A model generated the notes under the pieces. That model was not told the DNA's origin, searched no databases, and saw only the letters and a list, made by a program, of their open reading frames with translations. This document shows positions 60,152 to 64,000 of a stretch of DNA of 64,000 nt, piece by piece; the stretch's first letter is position 1, and every line of letters begins with the position of its first letter. Both the position numbers and the translations under genes were made by a program. The DNA comes from JBMYRH01 sp049602155 (lineage in GTDB: Bacteria > Myxococcota_A > UBA9042 > PHBI01 > JBMYRH01): assembly GCA_049602155.1 (NCBI GenBank), contig JBMYRH010000026.1, positions 1 to 64,000 of the forward strand. Reading direction: 5' to 3'.

Positions 60152-61954
60152 TTATTCAAGGCCGCAATCATGGTTACTCCCGTATTGGATGCATAAGCCA
60201 TCGTCCCAGTTGCAGGCGATTGACCAAGTCCACTCGGGGCACTGTCCATTGCCAGGGTCGACGCATTGCTTGTACTGGATGTCGCTGATGCAATAGGAGT
60301 CGCCGGCCATCGCGTCCTCGATGAGGCCGTCCGTGGTGTCTAGCGGCGGACAGATCGGGTCGTAGCACTCGCACATGGTCTGGTTTGCCGAGCAGACTAA
60401 GTCCGACGCACATGTACCGCATGACCCGCCGCAGCCATCGCCTCCGCAGACTTTGCCAGTACAGTCTGGTTCACAGAAGCACTGGCCAGCGACACAGCTC
60501 TCGAAGAGCGTGCAGAGGCCGCACTGGCCCCCGCAGCCATCGTCACCGCAGGACTTACCTGTGCACTCAGGCTGGCATGAGCATACTTGACCGTCTTCCT
60601 CACAGCTCTCGTTCGCTGCGCAGGTGCCACAGACGCCTCCGCATCCGTCGTCGCCGCAGACCTTGCCCGAGCAATCAGGTTGGCATACGCACGCGCCGCT
60701 CACGCAGGTGTCTTGACCTGAGCAGCTTCCGCATGAGCCTCCGCATCCGTCACTTCCGCAGGTCTTGCCCGAGCAGCTCGGCTGACAGACGCACTGCCCA
60801 CTGACGCAGCTATCCTGGCCGGAGCATGAGCCGCATGAGCCTCCACATCCGTCGCTACCGCAGGAGATACCCGAGCAGCTGGGCTGACAGACGCAGACCT
60901 CTCCGCCCTCTTCGCAGGACTCATTGCTCGCGCAGGTTCCGCATAGCCCACCGCACCCGTCATCTCCGCAGACCTTGCCCGAGCAGCTCGGCTGACAGAC
61001 ACAGACCTCACCGCCCTCTTCGCAGGACTCATTGCTCGCGCAGGTGCCGCAGAGGCCACCGCAGCCATCGTCGCCGCAGACCTTGCCGGAGCACTCGGGT
61101 TGACACACACAGACCTCTCCGGCCTCTTCGCAGGTCTCGTTGGTCGCGCAGGAACCACAGGAGCCGCCGCAGCCGTCGTCGCCGCAGACCTTGCCCGTGC
61201 AGAGCGGTACACATTGGGCGACGCTCTTCTTGAGGAAGAAGCCAGGGTTGTTGGCGTCGTCGCAGCCTGACTCGATCAAGGGGGGGTGCGTCGCGAAGTA
61301 ATCCGAGCTCAGCTCCGTCGAGCAGGCGGTGGGGAAGCCGGCTCGAAAGCCGACGACCGCGTCGTTAAGGGGGTCATTGCACAGCGGCGTCTCGCCCTCG
61401 CAGGGGAAGAGGCGACCGCCTGCCCCAAAGGCGATGTACTTGCCAGGCGTGCCCTCTTTAAAGCAGCAGTTCCCTGGCTTGATGCCGACCATCAGGTTCG
61501 TGAGCCCGCCTCGGGCGTTGTAGGCCCAGGTGAAGACCTCTTGGATAAAGGCGTCTTGCAGGTCTGCGAGGCTCAAGAGCTCGTAGCCGGCGTAGGAGGC
61601 GTTGTACTGACCGACGGCGACGTCCTCGTAGGTCACAACGGGGCCGCTCATGTCGCAATAGACGCCCTTGGCTTCTGCGGGGCCGGCCCCATCGGGGTCA
61701 ACCGTGTAGGGGCCGGTTGGCGCCGTTGGGTCCTTCGAGAGGATGTCCTCACAGCTCAGGTCGTAGTCGCAGGTTTGGTCGACCTGACAGCTCCCTGCGG
61801 GGCCACAGGAGCCACATACGCCCCCGCACCCGTCGTCACCGCAGCTCTTGCCCACGCAGTCCGGCGCGCAGCCTTGGCAGCCTTGGTCGGTGCACTGGTC
61901 GTTAAGGGTGTTGGGATCTCCATCGTCGCAGCTCGTACCGAGCGGCACGCCCGT
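60152..61954 (-). CDS. Third frame segment of Cys-rich secreted protein (after second TGA), with fibrinogen-like domain
   Basis: The frame is open from the TGA at 61955 to TAA 60152. The only early start is a GTG (61948) with no ribosome site or signal peptide. It opens with GTSCDDGDPNT, then GKSCGDDGCGG, then a domain SCEDILSKDPTAPTGPYTVDPDG...GVYCDM that has the start of a fibrinogen-related domain. About eight CxPxCSGKxCGDDGCGGxCGxC repeats follow. It ends in the module that also ends the two upstream segments (CYDPICPPLDTTDG...GQCPEWTW...CGLE). It reads in the same frame as those segments and could be the C-terminal part of a single exported protein if both TGA codons are decoded. Confidence 0.75.
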   Translation of the reverse strand, partial: TGVPLGTSCDDGDPNTLNDQCTDQGCQGCAPDCVGKSCGDDGCGGVCGSCGPAGSCQVDQTCDYDLSCEDILSKDPTAPTGPYTVDPDGAGPAEAKGVYCDMSGPVVTYEDVAVGQYNASYAGYELLSLADLQDAFIQEVFTWAYNARGGLTNLMVGIKPGNCCFKEGTPGKYIAFGAGGRLFPCEGETPLCNDPLNDAVVGFRAGFPTACSTELSSDYFATHPPLIESGCDDANNPGFFLKKSVAQCVPLCTGKVCGDDGCGGSCGSCATNETCEEAGEVCVCQPECSGKVCGDDGCGGLCGTCASNESCEEGGEVCVCQPSCSGKVCGDDGCGGLCGTCASNESCEEGGEVCVCQPSCSGISCGSDGCGGSCGSCSGQDSCVSGQCVCQPSCSGKTCGSDGCGGSCGSCSGQDTCVSGACVCQPDCSGKVCGDDGCGGVCGTCAANESCEEDGQVCSCQPECTGKSCGDDGCGGQCGLCTLFESCVAGQCFCEPDCTGKVCGGDGCGGSCGTCASDLVCSANQTMCECYDPICPPLDTTDGLIEDAMAGDSYCISDIQYKQCVDPGNGQCPEWTWSIACNWDDGLCIQYGSNHDCGLE

Positions 61955-61957
61955 TCA
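61955..61957 (-). other. In-frame TGA codon at module boundary (second)
   Basis: TGA is read in frame between ...GYHAECGFDQ and TGVPLGTSCDD. Exactly 12 bases downstream begins CTCGGTACGAGCTGCGACGA, shared identically with the other in-frame TGA site. Confidence 0.85.
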
Positions 61958-62383
61958 TTGATCGAAGCCGCACTCGGCGTGATAGCCCATGTTCTGGTCG
62001 ACCTGTGTGCAGGTGAAGTCGTTGTCTAGGGACATGCAGTCTTGCTCGGCCGACCACGAGGGGCACTGGCCCGCCGGGCCCGCTTGGCAGACGATGTAGG
62101 TCGTGTCGAAGGTGCAGAGTGACTCCCCGACGACCGCGTCAGAGACGACGACCCCCTGATACCAGGACTCTGCAGGAGGGCAGGTCGTGCAGGGCGCTGT
62201 GCACACCCCCGCGTCGCACACGTCATCACCGCTGCAAGTGCCGCACGAGCCGCCACACCCGTCATCACCACATGCCTTCCCGGTGCATGAGGGTGTGCAG
62301 CCCACGCAGCCATCTGCCGTGCAGATGTCGTTGACCGTATCTGGGTTGTCGTCGTCGCAGCTCGTACCGAGCGCCTTATCGTC
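61955..62383 (-). CDS. Middle frame segment of Cys-rich secreted protein, bounded by two TGA codons
   Basis: The frame is open from the codon after TGA 62384-62386 to TGA 61955-61957. A GTG at 62305 is the first start and lacks a ribosome site. The sequence is DDKALGTSCDDDNPDT...CTPSCTGKACGDDGCGGSCGTC, followed by CTTCPPAESWYQGVV...GQCPSWSAEQDC...CGFDQ. That is one copy of the linker, Cys module and terminal module. No signal peptide is encoded, so as an independent protein it could not be exported. Confidence 0.65.
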   Translation of the reverse strand, partial: DDKALGTSCDDDNPDTVNDICTADGCVGCTPSCTGKACGDDGCGGSCGTCSGDDVCDAGVCTAPCTTCPPAESWYQGVVVSDAVVGESLCTFDTTYIVCQAGPAGQCPSWSAEQDCMSLDNDFTCTQVDQNMGYHAECGFDQ

Positions 62384-62386
62384 TCA
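62384..62386 (-). other. In-frame TGA codon at module boundary (first)
   Basis: TGA is read in frame between ...ADCVGDPEF and DDKALGTSCDD. The same 12-base spacing to CTCGGTACGAGCTGCGACGA is seen as at the other site. Confidence 0.85.
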
Positions 62387-64000
62387 AAATTCTGGGTCAC
62401 CAACGCAGTCGGCGAAGGTCCCATCAGGGAAGGAGATGCACTGCGCGGTCGAGAAGAGTGACTGACAATCACCGCTCATATCCCACTGCGGACACGCGCC
62501 TCCTGTCCCGGCGACACACGTGGCGTACTGGGTTGCACTGTAGCAGTACTGCTCCCCAGGGGCGGCGAACATGATCATCCCGTTGGGGCTGGACAGGGCG
62601 GGGCATTCTTCGATCGTACACACGCATTGGCCTGAGCCGTCACACCCGAGACCTGAGCTGCATGAGCCACATGAACCGCCGCAGCCATCGCTGCCACAGC
62701 TCTTGCCGCTGCAGTTGGGCGTGCACCCGCAGACGCCGCCGTTACAGCTCTCGCCTGCCCCACAGGAGCCACAAGAGCCGCCGCAGCCGTCATCACCGCA
62801 GTTCTTACCCGAGCAGTCCGGGGTGCAGGCGCAGACACCGCCGTTACAGCTCTCACCTGCGCCACAGGAGCCACAGGAGCCGCCGCACCCGTCGTCACCG
62901 CAGCTCTTACCCGAGCAGTCTGGGGTGCATTGACACACACCGCCACTGCAGCTTTCACCTGCGCCGCAGGATCCGCATGAGCCGCCGCAGCCGTTGTCAC
63001 CACAGTCCTTACCTGAGCAGTTGGGGGTGCAGGGGGTGTAGCACCAAGTACCATCGCAGACTTGGCCGCCTGAGCATGAGCCGCAGGAACCCCCGCAACC
63101 GTCGCTGCCGCAGTTACCTGAGCAGCTGGGGGCGCAGGGTGTGTAGCACCAAGTACCATCGCAGACTTGGCCGCCTGAGCATGAGCCACAGGAACCCCCG
63201 CAACCGTCGCTGCCGCAGTTACCTGAGCAGCTGGGGGTGCAGGGTGTGTAGCAGCTCGACCCATCACAGACCTGGCCACTGGGGCATGAACCGCAAGAGC
63301 CCCCGCACCCGTCGTCGCCGCAGTTGCCTGAGCAGCTCGGAGTGCAGCCTCCGCAGACGCCGTCGAAGCAGGTGTCATTCACCGTGGTGGCGTCGCCGTC
63401 GTCGCACTTCAGTGTCTCGTGGCTAGGGGTCAGGCACGGGCACGCGCCGCCCTCGGGGACGCATTGGCCGCTGTTACAGCAGTAGTCGCACTGCGTCTCG
63501 ACGAAGGCGTAGCAGCCCGGGAAGCCAGGGACCTCCTCGCAGGAGACCGCGGCGTCCCAGTAGGTGCACCCGACGTCGCCTGGGTTATTCGGGAGGAGCT
63601 GGGCGTCTTGGCCATCGAGGAGCCCGCAGTTGGGTCCGCTGCCTGCAGGGCAGCTGGAGACGCAGGTGCCGTCTTCACAGATATCGCCTGCCACGCAGTC
63701 GCCGCAGGACTCTCCGCACCCGTCGTCGCCGCATTCCTTCCCATCGCAGCTCCCCACGCAGTTCGAGACGCAGGTCCCCGTGCTGTCGCAGACGCCATCA
63801 ATGACCGCGCCATCATTGTCACAGGGGGTGCCCGCGTCCTGGAGCTGCTCATCACAGCTCCAGCCGTCGTCTCCGCAGAGCGCCTTGGATGACAGGCAAT
63901 CATGGGCGGCTGTACAGGTCGGCGCATCGTCCATGATGCACAGGCCCAAGGAGCCGTCGCAGACCGTTAACACTGTGCCACAGGGGTTATCAGGCAAGGT
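62384..64000 (-). CDS. First visible segment of Cys-rich secreted protein, 5' end outside window
   Basis: The frame is open through the right edge (reading ...TLPDNPCGTVLTVCDG), so the true N-terminus, expected to carry the signal peptide, is missing. About 537 residues are visible. They include EGF-like/agglutinin-like Cys stretches, a lectin-like or inhibitor-like Cys domain (SGPNCGLLDG...FVETQCDYCCNSGQC), eight or so CGDDGCGGSCGSC repeats of about 35 residues and the terminal module IEECPALSSPNG...GACPQWDMSG. The repeats probably form a rigid disulphide rod at the surface. It ends at a TGA, after which the same frame continues open. Confidence 0.8.
   Translation of the reverse strand, partial: TLPDNPCGTVLTVCDGSLGLCIMDDAPTCTAAHDCLSSKALCGDDGWSCDEQLQDAGTPCDNDGAVIDGVCDSTGTCVSNCVGSCDGKECGDDGCGESCGDCVAGDICEDGTCVSSCPAGSGPNCGLLDGQDAQLLPNNPGDVGCTYWDAAVSCEEVPGFPGCYAFVETQCDYCCNSGQCVPEGGACPCLTPSHETLKCDDGDATTVNDTCFDGVCGGCTPSCSGNCGDDGCGGSCGSCPSGQVCDGSSCYTPCTPSCSGNCGSDGCGGSCGSCSGGQVCDGTWCYTPCAPSCSGNCGSDGCGGSCGSCSGGQVCDGTWCYTPCTPNCSGKDCGDNGCGGSCGSCGAGESCSGGVCQCTPDCSGKSCGDDGCGGSCGSCGAGESCNGGVCACTPDCSGKNCGDDGCGGSCGSCGAGESCNGGVCGCTPNCSGKSCGSDGCGGSCGSCSSGLGCDGSGQCVCTIEECPALSSPNGMIMFAAPGEQYCYSATQYATCVAGTGGACPQWDMSGDCQSLFSTAQCISFPDGTFADCVGDPEF
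63030..63245 (-). repeat. Near-identical 105-base tandem repeats (35-aa Cys modules)
   Basis: Two adjacent 105-base copies, nearly identical, followed by a third diverged copy, encode CTPxCSGNCGSDGCGG-type modules. The high nucleotide identity indicates recent duplication, and the length keeps frame. Confidence 0.9.

Noticed and set aside
60152..62386. Selenocysteine at the in-frame TGA codons
   Set aside because: I see no convincing SECIS-like hairpin after either TGA and no selenoprotein-type active site around them; it stays only a remote option.
60152..64000. CRISPR-like periodic repeats
   Set aside because: The 105-110-base periodicity comes from tandem CGDDGCGG coding modules in frame; repeats are contiguous without unique spacers.

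Overview
The window is GC-rich, gene-dense bacterial DNA. It most resembles the myxobacterial/bradymonad side of the former Deltaproteobacteria (Myxococcota in the wide sense). The signs are many lipoproteins with low-complexity Asp/Ala/Pro/Thr linkers, very long secreted proteins built from cysteine modules of the CGDDGCGG type, a MYXO-CTERM-like tail on a secreted protease, a MYXO-type Cys repeat, and paired PSD (DUF1592-family)/DUF1552 exported proteins. I cannot fix the genus from sequence alone. I saw no rRNA, tRNA, CRISPR array, transposase or integrase.

Region by region. (1) 1-7051 looks like a defence or conflict island. A truncated superfamily-1 helicase and a macro-domain protein on the plus strand converge on a five-gene minus-strand operon: two PD-(D/E)XK nuclease-like proteins, an 86-residue protein, a SIR2-like protein fused to a degenerate receiver, and a 525-residue unknown. 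(2) 7133-11368 holds a trypsin-like protease, an SGNH-hydrolase lipoprotein, a renalase-like flavoprotein and an NTF2-fold protein. (3) 11503-25168 holds two convergent versions of one exported system. One is PSD haem-type lipoprotein + DUF1552 + lipoprotein. The other is FN3/haem-motif lipoprotein + FN3/PSD lipoprotein + DUF1552. (4) 25704-29036 has a small exported protein, two overlapping DNA adenine methyltransferases without a visible restriction enzyme, and two envelope proteins. (5) 29097-36154 is a proline/glutamate block: proC, proA, a PutA-like bifunctional enzyme, pyroglutamyl peptidase and an alpha/beta hydrolase. (6) 36177-38211 has a divergent TauE/SafE permease and a PqqB-like metallo-hydrolase lipoprotein. 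(7) 38208-52077 is envelope biogenesis: a 2943-residue adhesin-like protein, a TPR/PEGA protein and four further exported proteins. (8) 52162-59926 is a LysR-controlled oxidative cluster: tryptophan 2,3-dioxygenase, luciferase-like monooxygenase, asparaginase-II-like amidohydrolase, a 2-aminophenol-dioxygenase-type subunit pair and a ferritin-like di-iron protein. (9) 60152-64000 is a Cys-rich secreted protein whose reading frame is crossed by two in-frame TGA codons at equivalent module boundaries.

The two best candidates for something new are the LysR/tryptophan-dioxygenase cluster (52162-59926) and the SIR2/nuclease operon (1844-7051). In the first, five overlapping or closely abutting genes imply a coordinated pathway. 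It starts by opening the indole ring of tryptophan or an analogue and includes an aminophenol-type ring cleavage, but it does not match the textbook kynurenine route. In the second, NAD-linked and nuclease modules sit beside a macro domain. The repeated in-frame TGA codons near the right edge are the most unusual purely sequence-level signal.
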